NCBI RefSeq assembly: GCF_003583985.1
Contig: NZ_QXML01000010.1
Span: forward strand, 62,001-126,000
Direction of reading: 5' to 3'
DNA: 64,000 bases
Source of the DNA: Algoriphagus lacus
GTDB taxonomy: Bacteria > Bacteroidota > Bacteroidia > Cytophagales > Cyclobacteriaceae
Positions 53,261 to 62,016 of the stretch are shown one piece after another. The notes beneath the pieces are model-generated. The model had not been told where the DNA came from and did not search any database. It worked only from the letters and a program-made list of their open reading frames with translations. The position numbers and the translations under genes are program-made. Numbering within the stretch: position 1 is the first letter of the stretch; the number at the start of each line of letters is the position of its first letter.

Positions 53261-54362
53261 ACCTAAAGAATATCTCATCCATGGATTGCTTTTCTTTCTA
53301 ACTCTCGGCGCTGCGACACTTGCCGGTGGAGAGTGGGTGTTTGGAAAATCAATTCTAGTGTCAGGAGAAGCTTTTTTGACTTGGGAGTATTTCCTCAAAT
53401 CCATGGCGTTTTCTATTCCCTTTATTGGAATCTTGCTCATTCATGAATTGGGACACTTTTTCACTTCTTTGTATCACAAGGTAAAGTGTAGCTTACCGTA
53501 CTTTATCCCTGCTTGGTTGGGATTCTTGGGAGCCCCTTCCATCGGTACTTTCGGAGCCATCATCCGGATGAAAGGCTTTGTTAACAGTCGGAAAAAGTTT
53601 TTTGACATTGGGGTGGCAGGTCCTATTGCCGGATTTGTGGTTGCACTTGGGGTTTTGGTTTATGGATTTACCACCTTACCTCCGGCTGAATACATTTATT
53701 CTGTCCATCCGGAATATGCTGATCCCAACTTTCAAGGATACGGGGAAGATGTTCTGGATTTTGAATTGGGAGGAAACCTACTGTTTTGGGGGATGGAACA
53801 GGTATTGGCAGACCCGGATCGAATGCCTGAAATGTCTGAGGTAATTCATTATCCCTTTCTTTTTGCGGGTTACTTAGCGCTGTTTTTCACAGCGCTAAAT
53901 CTTCTGCCTATAGGTCAGTTGGATGGAGGGCATGTGGTGTTTGGGCTTTTTCCCAGGTATCACAAAGAAATCTCCTTGGTGATTTTCACGCTTTTTCTGG
54001 CGTACTCTGGATTGGGAGTGATCAGTCCGATTATGCCATTGGAAGAACTGATCATCCGAATTCCGCTGTATGTGGGCTTCTTATACATCTGCTATTCCAG
54101 GTCCCATTTATCACTGCAGACCAAACTGACCATTGCACTTACCCTTGCAGCTGGGCAATATGCCTTAGCTTTTCTTAAGCCCGAATGGGAAGGGTATCAG
54201 GGTTGGTTGTTCTTCGCATTTTTGCTCGGAAGAGTGATGGGCATCAGACATCCGGAAGTTTCCGATGTGGAGGAGTTGGATGGCAAACGAAAAGTGATTG
54301 GCTGGTTGGCCATCTTAATTTTTGCGCTCTGTTTTTCACCAAAACCCTTCATTTTCTCTTAA
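53253..54362 (+). CDS. Site-2 protease family (M50) membrane protein
   Basis: 369 residues from the ATG at 53253, overlapping the HAD gene. Several transmembrane helices, the zinc motif HELGH in IHELGHFFTSLYH and the third ligand in NLLPIGQLDGGHV. S2P-class enzymes cut transmembrane substrates. Without PDZ domain or known partner, so the substrate is unknown. Terminator follows after 3 bases. Confidence 0.9.
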   Translation: MYKPKEYLIHGLLFFLTLGAATLAGGEWVFGKSILVSGEAFLTWEYFLKSMAFSIPFIGILLIHELGHFFTSLYHKVKCSLPYFIPAWLGFLGAPSIGTFGAIIRMKGFVNSRKKFFDIGVAGPIAGFVVALGVLVYGFTTLPPAEYIYSVHPEYADPNFQGYGEDVLDFELGGNLLFWGMEQVLADPDRMPEMSEVIHYPFLFAGYLALFFTALNLLPIGQLDGGHVVFGLFPRYHKEISLVIFTLFLAYSGLGVISPIMPLEELIIRIPLYVGFLYICYSRSHLSLQTKLTIALTLAAGQYALAFLKPEWEGYQGWLFFAFLLGRVMGIRHPEVSDVEELDGKRKVIGWLAILIFALCFSPKPFIFS

Positions 54363-54365
54363 ACA

Positions 54366-54400
54366 AAAATCCCGAGCCGGTTTAAATGGCTCGGGATTTT
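54366..54400. terminator. Bidirectional terminator
   Basis: Perfect 13-bp stem AAAATCCCGAGCC/GGCTCGGGATTTT (54366-54378 and 54388-54400), serving the + protease gene and the - rhodanese gene. Confidence 0.9.
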
Positions 54401-54696
54401 TAAAGGGCTCTGTAAGCTAAGATTCCGCCGAGTACATTTCGGACTTTAGTAAATCCTTTGCTTTCCATGAATTTCTTGGCATTTCCGCTTCGGGCACCTG
54501 ATCTGCAGTGGATCACGATTTCTTCATTTTGGAATTTTTCCAATTCGGCAAGACGGTGTGGTAGCTCTCCAAGTGGAATATTATCGGCTCCAAGGTTATC
54601 CTCCTCGTATTCCCACTCTTCCCGAACATCGAGGAAGTGGAATTTCTCGCCCTTCTCAAGACGATCTTTCAGTTCATTTACGGTGATATCTTCCAT
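54400..54696 (-). CDS. Rhodanese-like domain protein
   Basis: 98-residue single rhodanese domain. The active-site loop is VIHCRSGARSGNA with catalytic cysteine; N-terminal FHFLDVREEWEYEED is the usual lead-in. It moves sulfane sulfur in the cytoplasm. It is 1 base after the T9SS cargo gene, which looks like operon packing without obvious functional link. Confidence 0.92.
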   Translation of the reverse strand: MEDITVNELKDRLEKGEKFHFLDVREEWEYEEDNLGADNIPLGELPHRLAELEKFQNEEIVIHCRSGARSGNAKKFMESKGFTKVRNVLGGILAYRAL

Positions 54697-54697
54697 G

Positions 54698-56539
54698 CTA
54701 TTTTGAGACTAGAATTCGGAATGATTTTGGACCGGATTCGGAAAATAAATTCACGACATAAATTCCGGGTCTTTGTCCACCAAAATTAACAATTTCCCCC
54801 TCATCCCTTCTCTCTCTTGGTAATAAAATCTGTCGTCCAAAAGAATCGAAAATTACCAAGTCGGTAAATTCACCCTCGATGTGCAATTCACTTACCACAG
54901 GATTTGGATAAATTCTGAATCCTGCCTCAGGGATCACACTTTCTTCAAAAGGTGGAGCAAGTGAAACATGTGGGCGGATCATAAGAGATCCTTTTACTTC
55001 TTCATTTTGTACCCAACCTCCTCCGACATTGTAGAAAATTTTATCAGCTTGATCGTTGACCTTATCCAAGCCAACATGGAGGAAATCATTGGTGAATTGA
55101 GTGAATCCAATGTGAAACTCACCGGTTATTCTGAGGTTGGTGTCCAAGGAGTAGTAAATAAAATCCTGACCAGGGACCTTGACAGGAATCAAAGATTCTT
55201 TGGAGAAAATGGGGCTTTTATCAATTTCGTCCCAAACCACAATATCTATAGCTTGATTTGCCTGGCTGGCATTTGTGAAGTTGATCGAGATTCCCTTTAG
55301 GTAAACAGGTTCTGGGGCGTTATATTTTACTGCTAACTGACCAGCTCGCTGATTGATACCTGCAGAATAATCTGCAGAGCCGTTGTCATAGGCGAAAAAA
55401 TCCCGAATTGGAAACACTGTTTTAACAGTATCATTTTTCCTAAAGTCAACGGAATTGTACCTGACAGTATCTCCGTTATTGATTTCAAAGAGAAAACCAT
55501 CCCCGGAAGTAAGAGAGGTTTTAATGATTAATTCAGAAGGTGATGCGGGGACTGGAATTTCTTCAAATTCCCGGCTTAGGAAAGTTCTTCGTTCCAAGGC
55601 ATTGGGTACCGGATTGAATGGAGTATTAGAATTAACCGGAAGGATTACTTTACCAAGGCTGTCTTGGAATTGGATAGAGTATTCCATCGCTCTGAATCGG
55701 TTTTCCAGATTTAAAAACTCATTTTCAATCTGGGACCAAAGTCCGGACTGTTTTCCCTTAAGGAGTTCATAGGGGTAGGCGGTGAATTCTCCTAGAGTAA
55801 CCTGATTCGGTTGAGTAAGCGATCTGTCCCTGTAACTGAGGTCTGTCTCACTTCGTTTTATGTTGAGGTATACATAATCTACCAACCAGCTATCAAAGGG
55901 GCCGATTTGTCGGCCGTTTGAAAGAAAGCGAAATTGAAACGCAGGATGTTGCCACTCGGGCCTGATACGGATTATTTCTTGTTTGAACTTGGTCCGGTCG
56001 AGATTTTCACCACCCGGCCGAAACCAGACTGTTATCCAATTTCCTTCAGAATTCAGTATTTGTAAAGTCAATCTGTCGCTTTCATCAGGGGCTTCGGATT
56101 TTCCTCCAGCTTGCCAGAAAAAGCTCAGGAAGAGACTTTCCCTGTACACAGCAGAAATTGTGCTCAGGTCAAATGGTTTGCTGGTCAGGAAATCGCTTTC
56201 CCCCTGGTCCCGAACTTGAAGAGAATAAGGCTCGCCATTGGCATCCACTCCGTTGAAAAGGATCGCTCCCAACGAAGGAGCATTTTCTCCGATAGTTTCG
56301 GTATATGACGCTCCTTCAACAGTCCACTTAAGTGTGTCAATACCAGTAGAAAAATCATCCCAAAAAGGAAGTACATTTTGGTTTTGAACCCTTGTGAAAA
56401 CTTTTGATTCAGGATTTGAAGAGAATTTTTGCTGATGAACTGGGCCGATTTCCACAAACTGAGCACAGACTTTTTCATTTCGCAAAAACAGAAAAGCGAA
56501 GGTGAAAAAAAGTGCCCAAGGTGTAAAAATCTTTTTCAA
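54698..56539 (-). CDS. T9SS type A sorting domain protein, otherwise unknown
   Basis: 613 residues with a signal peptide (MKKIFTPWALFFTFAFLF) and a C-terminal type IX secretion sorting domain from about 535: FRIYPNPVVSELHI, IFDSFGRQILLP, GIYVVNLFSESG. The central part is beta-rich (NVLPFWDDFSTGIDTLKW is common in Bacteroidota surface proteins) with no recognised enzyme motif. It should be secreted and anchored to the cell surface via A-LPS. Follows the PASTA gene by 4 bases. Confidence 0.87.
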   Translation of the reverse strand: MKKIFTPWALFFTFAFLFLRNEKVCAQFVEIGPVHQQKFSSNPESKVFTRVQNQNVLPFWDDFSTGIDTLKWTVEGASYTETIGENAPSLGAILFNGVDANGEPYSLQVRDQGESDFLTSKPFDLSTISAVYRESLFLSFFWQAGGKSEAPDESDRLTLQILNSEGNWITVWFRPGGENLDRTKFKQEIIRIRPEWQHPAFQFRFLSNGRQIGPFDSWLVDYVYLNIKRSETDLSYRDRSLTQPNQVTLGEFTAYPYELLKGKQSGLWSQIENEFLNLENRFRAMEYSIQFQDSLGKVILPVNSNTPFNPVPNALERRTFLSREFEEIPVPASPSELIIKTSLTSGDGFLFEINNGDTVRYNSVDFRKNDTVKTVFPIRDFFAYDNGSADYSAGINQRAGQLAVKYNAPEPVYLKGISINFTNASQANQAIDIVVWDEIDKSPIFSKESLIPVKVPGQDFIYYSLDTNLRITGEFHIGFTQFTNDFLHVGLDKVNDQADKIFYNVGGGWVQNEEVKGSLMIRPHVSLAPPFEESVIPEAGFRIYPNPVVSELHIEGEFTDLVIFDSFGRQILLPRERRDEGEIVNFGGQRPGIYVVNLFSESGPKSFRILVSK

Positions 56540-56543
56540 TTTA

Positions 56544-57299
56544 TTAGTTTTTGGCTACCCAAATATCTACTGCCTCTCCAGTTTTGATCTCTGTTCCGGC
56601 TGGAGGTGATTGTAAAAATACCTTTCCGGGAGCTACAGAGTCTGTGGTGCTGTAGTTTTTATTTCCAACTCTCAGTCCAGAACCTAAAATTAGAAACTCT
56701 GCGTCCACTTCGTCCATTCCTTTCAAATCCGGCACCAAGAGTAACTGATTTCCCATGCCGTCACCAACTACCAAATCTATCCGTGCACCTTTTGGGATTT
56801 CAAAGCCTTCACGAACACTCACTCCTCGGTAGCGCTGCTCAAGTACCACGTTGAATCCAATATCCGGTACAAAAATGATGTCCCCACGCTCCAGACCCAG
56901 ATTAGCCAGAATTTCCTGCACATTTTTCAGAGGCATATTGACCAGATTTGGCATTTTAATCAACGGAGCATTTCTGGCATTGATGGTCAGGTAGATTCTC
57001 CGGCCACTTTTTACCTGAGAATTAGCTTCGGGGATTTGTTTTAAAATGGCCAAAGCAGGCAATTCCATACTGAAACCAGAGTCTACCGATACTTCATATT
57101 GCAGCCCTGCTTGATCCAAAATATCGACCGCCTCTTCGTATTCATAGCCGGAAAGATCCGGCACAGAAACCGTTTCACCGTGATTGGTGTAGAGAGGCAA
57201 GTATACTTTTAGAAATAGAAAACCAAGGAAGATCGAAATGCCGATAATGATCAGCAGATTGATGAGAATTTTTTTGAGAGGGTAATTCAACGAATTCAT
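56544..57299 (-). CDS. PASTA-domain membrane protein
   Basis: 251 residues: a transmembrane helix near the N-terminus (ILINLLIIIGISIFLGFLFL) and three periplasmic PASTA modules (VSVPDLSGYEYEEAVDILDQ, IKMPNLVNMPLKNVQEIL, LLVPDLKGMDEVDAEFLILG), the last closing VFLQSPPAGTEI. PASTA domains bind peptidoglycan-like ligands. Unlike in Gram-positives there is no kinase domain, which is usual in Bacteroidota. It leads a run with the T9SS cargo and rhodanese genes. Confidence 0.9.
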   Translation of the reverse strand: MNSLNYPLKKILINLLIIIGISIFLGFLFLKVYLPLYTNHGETVSVPDLSGYEYEEAVDILDQAGLQYEVSVDSGFSMELPALAILKQIPEANSQVKSGRRIYLTINARNAPLIKMPNLVNMPLKNVQEILANLGLERGDIIFVPDIGFNVVLEQRYRGVSVREGFEIPKGARIDLVVGDGMGNQLLLVPDLKGMDEVDAEFLILGSGLRVGNKNYSTTDSVAPGKVFLQSPPAGTEIKTGEAVDIWVAKN

Positions 57300-57392
57300 T
57301 TAGAATTTTAAGTCAGACTAAGATAGCTGGAATTTTTGATCGTTTAAGGAACAAAAATCCTAAAAACAACCCAAAGGAACAGGCAAAAAATA

Positions 57393-57415
57393 AGCCGAAG
57401 CGTTCAACTTCGGCT
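57393..57415 (-). terminator. Terminator after the M43 protease gene
   Basis: 8-bp perfect stem AGCCGAAG/CTTCGGCT, 7-nt loop, with A-run on its left (T-run for - strand transcripts). Confidence 0.78.
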
Positions 57416-57424
57416 CTTTTAAGA

Positions 57425-60400
57425 TCAATTAATAATCAACCTCTTCATATCCTGAATAGAATTGCTGGTGATTTTTATGATGAATACCCCCGGACTGAAC
57501 AAATCTGTACTGAAGGAGTACGTTTGGTTTAAGGTTCCTGGATAGTCAACTTCATGGACAATAGCTCCAGTCGCAGATACGATTTGAATGGTTACATTTT
57601 CCCGTGAAGGAAGATTAAATGCTAAATTGAAGTAATCTGTGGCTGGATTAGGATACAAAACGCTTGATCCTTCGCCCGGGATGACAGGGTCTGGATTCGC
57701 GCTCAGGAAGAGTTCGAGATTGTCCAGATAAACTGGGGAATTGGATGTTCCTTTAGTTTCAAGGACAAAAGCTAAGCGAACATTATCCGAATCCGGTCCT
57801 GCAAACTCTGTTAAGTTGACGTATTTTCTTTCATAGTCTCCTGAAGAATTTGGATTTGCCTGGCCTACACTTACGGTAGAAAGCTCCGAGCCTGTGGCAC
57901 CCCAGACTTGGGTGAAATTAATTCCACCGTCGGGACTGGCAAGTAAAAGTAATCGGGTAGACGGATCAACTGTGCCTGCAGCGATGTCAAAGAAAATACT
58001 TGCTTGCCGTGACTTGTTCAGGCTGAATACCGGAGTTCCCAGCCAATAGGAATTCCCTGAAATCCCGTTTTCCAATCTTGCAACATTGTTTTGACTTGCT
58101 CCATTACTGGTTGGGGTTATAGTCCAAGAGGCAAAATCATTTTCGGGGTTAACTGTCAACCATGGAGTCAGATTGGTGCCGTTGTTGAAGTTTTGTCTCC
58201 AAGGCACCTCTATGACTTGCTGGTCCTCAATATTAAACTTCCTGAAAACAATAATTTCAGGACTGTTTTGATCAAAATTTGGCTCTCTGACAGAATACCT
58301 AAGTTGATTTTTTCCGTCAGCTGTTGAATTGTTTAATTCCAGGTTCACTTGTTCTCCCGGAGCTATGGTTGATCCCGAGCCGATATAGGTCTGAGTGTTG
58401 GAGAAATTTGTGGTTCTGTTGAACAGGAATTTGGTAACAGGCAAATTCCCGGTGTTTTTAATGCTTATTATTTCAGTTTCATGCTGTCCGGTACTGAGCG
58501 GAGTAGGGGATACGATTTCCTCTATTTTCAATTCATATTTGAATTCTTCCTGAGGCAGGATTCTGATATTTCTCAGGTAGATGTTATTTCCAAACGAGTT
58601 TCTTGTGGTGATTGCAATTCGGACTTTACCCATTGATTGAAACTTGTTCAAATTGACCAGTTCGGTCCGGAATTGATCATTTGAAGTCGGAATAAATTCA
58701 TTCAAAGTTGGACTTGATGTTTCCAGTCGGGTACCGGATTTAATATAGGGTACATCAGTGACATTGAAATTAGCTCCGCAATCTTCTGAAACTGAAACGA
58801 TCAACTCATCCTGATATCCTGCCTGATTATATGGTGCATGTGCAACCTCAAATACAAGCTGGGCATTGGGATATTTGGTGAGATCGATGATTGGAGAAAT
58901 CAAGTAATCATACTGACCCGCTGCTTCATATTCATAATGTTGGATGAAAACTGCAGGTTGGCTTTGACCTGAGACCGTAATGGAGGTTTTTTGCCAAGTA
59001 AAGCTTTTGTCCGGATTACTGATTACCCATTGACCTGGGAATGACCCAATATCATAAGTATAAGGGAGTGATATTTCACCCTGTAGAACGGGATTTGAAG
59101 TCTTTGAATTATTGTCAGCCTTGTCGTCTGCTAGGTCATTTACTTGGGTAATCCGGAATTCTATCTGATTATTACCTTCTGATAGTATCACTGGATTAAA
59201 AGTCAGTGTAGTAGCGTTGCCGGTTGGCAGGTTAATGGAAAACCTTCTGTTTTCAATAACCACTCCGTTTATTCTGAATTCAATTCTTGTTGAAGTAAGT
59301 GTTTCGGATCCGGCATTTTGAACTTCTACCTGAGGCACGATATTGAGGTCGCAGATCGCCTCAACAGGTTGGATAATCCGGGTAATTGCCAGATCTCTTG
59401 TAGGTAAAACTGGTTCCTGGGTGGCCCTGTTATTTACCAGTGTGACCCTTCTGGGGCTGTTTTCCAAGACAACATTGAATCGTTCCACTTGGCCGCGAGT
59501 AAACAAATTCATACAGGCATCCGGTGTGTAATCCATGTAATTTTGGATCATGTTGTTGTTGCCGCATGAAAAACGGCTGGGATTTGCATTGCAGATGTTG
59601 TTTGAATTATCCTGCTCCGGAGTATCGGTAACAAAGTCATCAACCCCGCAACCGCCGTCACCCCAGATGTGCCTTAATCCAAAATAATGTCCTACTTCGT
59701 GAGTGGCAGTTCTTCCCAGAGATGCTGAGGTTGCACTTCCACCAATTCCGAAAAAACGGTAATCAATTGTCACTCCATCAATGCTAGCCGGAGTAGGGGA
59801 GAAATTCAATCCTGGAAGGTCAGACACGGGAAAAGAGGCATATCCGATATACGGCTGCACCAAAGGCACTACCCAAATATTCATATACTCCTCTGGGTTC
59901 CACTGAGAAAGTGATCCGATCAATGAAGCATCGTCCGGTGAATAGGTCGTTTTTGTACCCTGTAGGCGTACAATCCCGGTAGTAGGAAGACCATTTGGAT
60001 CTTGTTTTGCCAAAACAAATTCAATGTTGGAATCAGCAGCTACTGGCAGAAATTCAGCAGGAGTCCGGTTAGCATCTGCATTTAGCCTTCGGAAGTCTTC
60101 ATTCAAAATCCGGATTTGTTCGGCAATTTGAGCATCCGGAATATTTGTACCGGTTCCTACCGGTGTACCTGTATGAATCACATGAACAACAACAGGAATT
60201 AGTCTTGGCCCTTCCTGAGTCCGTGCGATTTGAGGTGTTTTTCTTCTGGTTTCAATTTTTTGATTGATCCAGTCTTCAAAAAATCCTTTACTTCCAAAAT
60301 AGCCCATTTCCTTTTCGAGTTTGGCCTCGATCAGGGTGTGGGCACATTTTTCATCATGGCTGTGGGAAGGAGTTACTCCTAAGGATTGAGTCGCATCCTG

Positions 60401-60493
60401 AAGTGAGATTTTTTGCCCAAAAGATTCAGTTGAAAAGAAAAGAATTCCCTTCACTAAAAGAAACAAACTAAAAAAACGTAAACCTTTTTTCAT
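57425..60493 (-). CDS. M43 (pappalysin-like) metalloprotease with T9SS sorting domain
   Basis: 1022 residues. Signal peptide about 1-26. The zinc site HEVGHYFGLRH gives H265, H269 and H275 with catalytic E266, followed by the CG-type loop GDGGCGVDDFVTDTP of the M43 cytophagalysins. The middle holds CARDB-like beta domains. The C-terminus from about 950 is a type A sorting domain (SVLYPNPATDYFNLAFNLP, GVFIIKITSNS). A secreted, surface-anchored protease for protein degradation. The gene is 13 bases from nfu. Confidence 0.93.
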   Translation of the reverse strand: MKKGLRFFSLFLLVKGILFFSTESFGQKISLQDATQSLGVTPSHSHDEKCAHTLIEAKLEKEMGYFGSKGFFEDWINQKIETRRKTPQIARTQEGPRLIPVVVHVIHTGTPVGTGTNIPDAQIAEQIRILNEDFRRLNADANRTPAEFLPVAADSNIEFVLAKQDPNGLPTTGIVRLQGTKTTYSPDDASLIGSLSQWNPEEYMNIWVVPLVQPYIGYASFPVSDLPGLNFSPTPASIDGVTIDYRFFGIGGSATSASLGRTATHEVGHYFGLRHIWGDGGCGVDDFVTDTPEQDNSNNICNANPSRFSCGNNNMIQNYMDYTPDACMNLFTRGQVERFNVVLENSPRRVTLVNNRATQEPVLPTRDLAITRIIQPVEAICDLNIVPQVEVQNAGSETLTSTRIEFRINGVVIENRRFSINLPTGNATTLTFNPVILSEGNNQIEFRITQVNDLADDKADNNSKTSNPVLQGEISLPYTYDIGSFPGQWVISNPDKSFTWQKTSITVSGQSQPAVFIQHYEYEAAGQYDYLISPIIDLTKYPNAQLVFEVAHAPYNQAGYQDELIVSVSEDCGANFNVTDVPYIKSGTRLETSSPTLNEFIPTSNDQFRTELVNLNKFQSMGKVRIAITTRNSFGNNIYLRNIRILPQEEFKYELKIEEIVSPTPLSTGQHETEIISIKNTGNLPVTKFLFNRTTNFSNTQTYIGSGSTIAPGEQVNLELNNSTADGKNQLRYSVREPNFDQNSPEIIVFRKFNIEDQQVIEVPWRQNFNNGTNLTPWLTVNPENDFASWTITPTSNGASQNNVARLENGISGNSYWLGTPVFSLNKSRQASIFFDIAAGTVDPSTRLLLLASPDGGINFTQVWGATGSELSTVSVGQANPNSSGDYERKYVNLTEFAGPDSDNVRLAFVLETKGTSNSPVYLDNLELFLSANPDPVIPGEGSSVLYPNPATDYFNLAFNLPSRENVTIQIVSATGAIVHEVDYPGTLNQTYSFSTDLFSPGVFIIKITSNSIQDMKRLIIN

Positions 60494-60506
60494 TCAATTG
60501 AATCGG

Positions 60507-60755
60507 TCAGGCCAAGGTAAGATTTACCGCTTCCACCCTGGAAATTTCAGGAATAGCGCGTTTAATGGCCTCTTCGACTCCTGCCTTCAGGGTCATGGAA
60601 GACATGGGGCATGAGCCGCAATTTCCCATCATCTCTATCTTCAAGACAAAATCATCTGTCAATTCAACGATTCGCACATTTCCTCCGTCAGCTTCCAAAT
60701 AGGGTCTGATGGTGTCCAAAGCAAATTCGATCTTCTCTCTGAGTCCTGCTTCCAT
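60507..60755 (-). CDS. NifU-like C-terminal domain protein (Nfu)
   Basis: 82 residues with the CxxC in GNCGSCPMSSMTLKAGVE that binds a 4Fe-4S cluster at a dimer interface. The N-terminus IRPYLEADGGNVRIVE is typical. It is a carrier or scaffold for Fe-S clusters and lies 6 bases after mrp, so the two form a Fe-S assembly unit. Confidence 0.93.
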   Translation of the reverse strand: MEAGLREKIEFALDTIRPYLEADGGNVRIVELTDDFVLKIEMMGNCGSCPMSSMTLKAGVEEAIKRAIPEISRVEAVNLTLA

Positions 60756-60761
60756 TATGAG

Positions 60762-61856
60762 TTAAGCTTTTACTTCTACTATTGATGTTTTTTCAATTGA
60801 TGCGTTACGGATTGCTACTTGTCTGGCTACCGATTCCGCAAGGTTCATATAGGCATCTTTGGTCAATCCGTTTTTCAATACCGCCGGATAACCGGTGTCG
60901 CCACTTTCTCTGATACTTTGTATAATCGGGATTTCTCCCAGAAAAGGAACTTGGTACTTCTCCGCTAATTTTTTACCACCTTCTTTTCCAAAAAGGTAGT
61001 ATTTATTGTCGGGTAATTCCTCAGGCGTAAAATAAGCCATATTTTCAACAACACCTAAGATGGGTACGTTAATTTGAGGCTGCCTAAACATGGATAAACC
61101 TTTATTTGCATCAGCTAACGCTACTTTTTGAGGAGTGGTTACGATTACTGCGCCAGTAACCGGAACGGTCTGTACCATAGTCAAGTGAATATCCGAAGTG
61201 CCTGGGGGCAAATCGATCAACAAGTAATCCAACTCTCCCCATTCCACATCAGAAATAAATTGTCTCAATGCCGAACTTGCCATCGGGCCTCTCCAAACTA
61301 CCGCACTATCTGTGGGCGTCAGGAAGCCGATGGACATTAGCTTTACGCCATATTGGGTAATGGGAATGATGATATTTTTTTCTCCTACCTTTTTAACAGA
61401 AGGCTGTTCTCCCTCGACGTTAAACATGGTAGGTACAGAAGGACCTGAAATATCGGCATCAATAAGGCCGACTTTAGCCCCCAGTTGGGCTAAGGCGACA
61501 GCCAAATTAACGGAAGTGGTTGACTTTCCGACCCCGCCTTTTCCTGAGGCGATAGCTATGATGTTTTTTACCTGCGGAAGGATAGGAGCTGCATCTCTGA
61601 CTGTAGTTACTTGAGAAGTCATGAAAATATCCCATTTCCAATCAGTCCCATAGTCTTCGGTGAGGGCCTCGATGCAATTGTTTTTGATGACTTCCTTAAG
61701 CGGACACGCAGGTGTGGTAAGCACCACTTTGAAGCTTACTTTATTACCCTCTACCTGAATTCCTTGGATCATACCCAGACTTACCAAATCCCTTTTTAGG
61801 TCGGGGTCCTGTACCCTGGACAATGATTTTTTGATATGATCAGCAGTCAATTGCAT
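60762..61856 (-). CDS. mrp: Mrp/NBP35-type Fe-S carrier ATPase
   Basis: 364 residues. N-terminal MIP18/DUF59 domain (about 1-90, with TPACPLKEV), then the P-loop IASGKGGVGKSTTSVNLA and DPP-like switch LLIDLPPGTSDIHL. The C-terminal position that holds CxxC in E. coli Mrp reads NMAYFTPEELPDNKYYLF here, without the cysteine pair. Its relatives in Bacteroidota share this. It probably loads clusters together with the adjacent Nfu. Mrp and nfu are transcribed together. Confidence 0.93.
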   Translation of the reverse strand: MQLTADHIKKSLSRVQDPDLKRDLVSLGMIQGIQVEGNKVSFKVVLTTPACPLKEVIKNNCIEALTEDYGTDWKWDIFMTSQVTTVRDAAPILPQVKNIIAIASGKGGVGKSTTSVNLAVALAQLGAKVGLIDADISGPSVPTMFNVEGEQPSVKKVGEKNIIIPITQYGVKLMSIGFLTPTDSAVVWRGPMASSALRQFISDVEWGELDYLLIDLPPGTSDIHLTMVQTVPVTGAVIVTTPQKVALADANKGLSMFRQPQINVPILGVVENMAYFTPEELPDNKYYLFGKEGGKKLAEKYQVPFLGEIPIIQSIRESGDTGYPAVLKNGLTKDAYMNLAESVARQVAIRNASIEKTSIVEVKA

Positions 61857-61991
61857 GAGTTATTTCTAAATTTTTCGCAAGGTAATCTAAGATTGTGGCT
61901 TTGAAAACAACTTTCAATACCTGCCACAGTGAAACTCCGCCCGACCCCAAATAGTTCTTAATTTCTCGCTTCCTAATCTGAACTCAGCCGT

Positions 61992-61999
61992 TAACTTTG
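61992..61999 (+). promoter_or_regulatory. Possible -7 element of dnaG
   Basis: TAACTTTG matches TAnnTTTG, 17 bases before the dnaG ATG. No clear TTG is at the right upstream distance, so support is weak. Confidence 0.3.
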
Positions 62000-62016
62000 C
62001 CTACTTTCAAATTCCC

